Source: Amblyornis subalaris
Lineage: Eukaryota; Chordata; Aves; Passeriformes; Ptilonorhynchidae
Direction: 5' to 3'
DNA: 64,000 nucleotides
NCBI GenBank assembly: GCA_018881555.1
Contig: JACAXG010000054.1
Coordinates: 3,527,723-3,591,722 of the forward strand
Each line of letters starts with the position of its first letter. The stretch's first letter is position 1. The notes beneath the pieces are model-generated. The model had not been told where the DNA came from, ran no database searches, and was given only the letters and a program-made list of their open reading frames with translations. The position numbers were made by a program, and so were the translations under genes. This document shows, piece by piece, positions 63,161 through 64,000 of the stretch.

Positions 63161-64000
63161 TTGCTTTGTTTTGGTGTTTTTTAGCTAGGGCTGGTACCTG
63201 CACCTTTATTTGTCTCTACATTTTTCTGTGATACCCTCATAACTTTTAAGCCATGCACTTTTGACATCTCTGCAGTTTATGGCAATGTGTTACATAATTT
63301 ACTGTCCCATGGTGTGAAAAAGTAATCTTGTGATTGTGTTCAACTGTGTCTTGATCACTGAAGTGCCCCCTAATTTCTCCTTTGNTGGTGAACAGTCATT
63401 TTATATATACTTTCTCCAAGCTGTGATTTCATGAGCTCCTGTTATATATCTCTTTCCCTTCTGTTTTCAGTGACTCAGGACTTCTATGAGTTCATTGTCT
63501 TTAATGGAAAAAACCTAATAATTTCTATTGGAAAGATGCAGAGAGGCGGCAGACTTAGATGTAATCCGTATCNTACAATATCATAACTGTCAAATTAGTT
63601 CAAACCATGAGCTACATTCTGTTACTTACCATCTTGTGACCTCTGGATCTCTGGTGGGCTGTGAGAAATAGCACAGTGGACATTGCTTTTGTAATCTCTC
63701 TGCCAAGTGAATACCATTTCATTTATCAAGTTAATAGTGCCATTAGATAAACAATTCCGAGCAACAATGGTAAGTAATTTCTCAGATGTCTTCTGGAATT
63801 TCTTTTGAAATTCTGTTTACAGAAATTTTTAAATGTAATGAATGTTTGCACAAGACTTATCTGTGGGATTAAGCTTAGATAGAAAAATATCGGTTAAATA
63901 GTAGTATGACTGTGTATATGGACTTCTGAAAATAATGGATGGAATGAATGTGTGCTTCTGTAGGTACAGGGACATCCTCCAGAAAATGCACTTTTGAACT
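63161..64000. other. Non-coding DNA with a possible conserved or exon-like segment
   Basis: AT-rich. On the minus strand, 63630-63699 has an acceptor-like side (CACTTGGCAG) and a strong donor (GATG|GTAAGT), with one open frame reading RDYKSNVHCAISHSPPEIQR. Next to it, 63700-63770 contains TTATCAAGTTAATAG and ACAATGG (a SOX-type core), typical of conserved non-coding elements. Neither can be confirmed here. Confidence 0.2.

Overview
The window looks like ordinary nuclear DNA from a bird, or less likely another sauropsid. The main evidence is the repeats. At least five recognisable CR1 LINE fragments are present, with the bird-type 3' ends (variants of ATTCTATGATTCTATG) and the C-terminal end of the CR1 reverse-transcriptase ORF. 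No Alu, B1/B2 or L1 sequence was seen. The rest is AT-rich, repeat-poor single-copy DNA. Nothing prokaryotic was seen: no dense gene array, operon, CRISPR, rRNA or tRNA.

No protein-coding gene can be named. Apart from CR1 coding remnants, no open frame here resembles a protein family I recognise. Open frames of 60 to 150 codons occur on both strands at about the rate expected by chance. The window is probably intergenic, or inside a very long intron. A few short segments with good splice-like borders are listed at low confidence.

Layout. 1-181 is a polypyrimidine hexanucleotide repeat. 1003-2275 is a head-to-head pair of truncated CR1 copies. 4043-4925 holds two old, decayed retroposon remnants, one SINE-like and one CR1-like. 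9.3-10.1 kb has the only CpG island, at about 73% GC in its core, flanked by exon-like segments on both strands; it is the best candidate promoter. 10.2-29.3 kb is mostly unique AT-rich DNA with a TG microsatellite, an 18-base C run and small tandem duplications. 29367-29855 is a minus-strand CR1. 35279-36158 is a GC-richer block that is probably a solitary LTR of an old endogenous retroviral element. A TATA-containing block near 41.2 kb may be another LTR. 48.1, 55.4 and 63.1 kb carry plus-strand CR1 3' ends. 60.8 kb has a perfect short hairpin with a third copy of its arm.

About 120 isolated single-base N characters are scattered through the sequence, roughly one per 0.5 kb. They look like masked ambiguous (perhaps heterozygous) positions rather than assembly gaps. 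Their spacing is uneven.

I did not find a new biological system here. The locus most worth following up is the 9.3-10.1 kb CpG island and its neighbours. All calls were made by eye, without alignment or database search.
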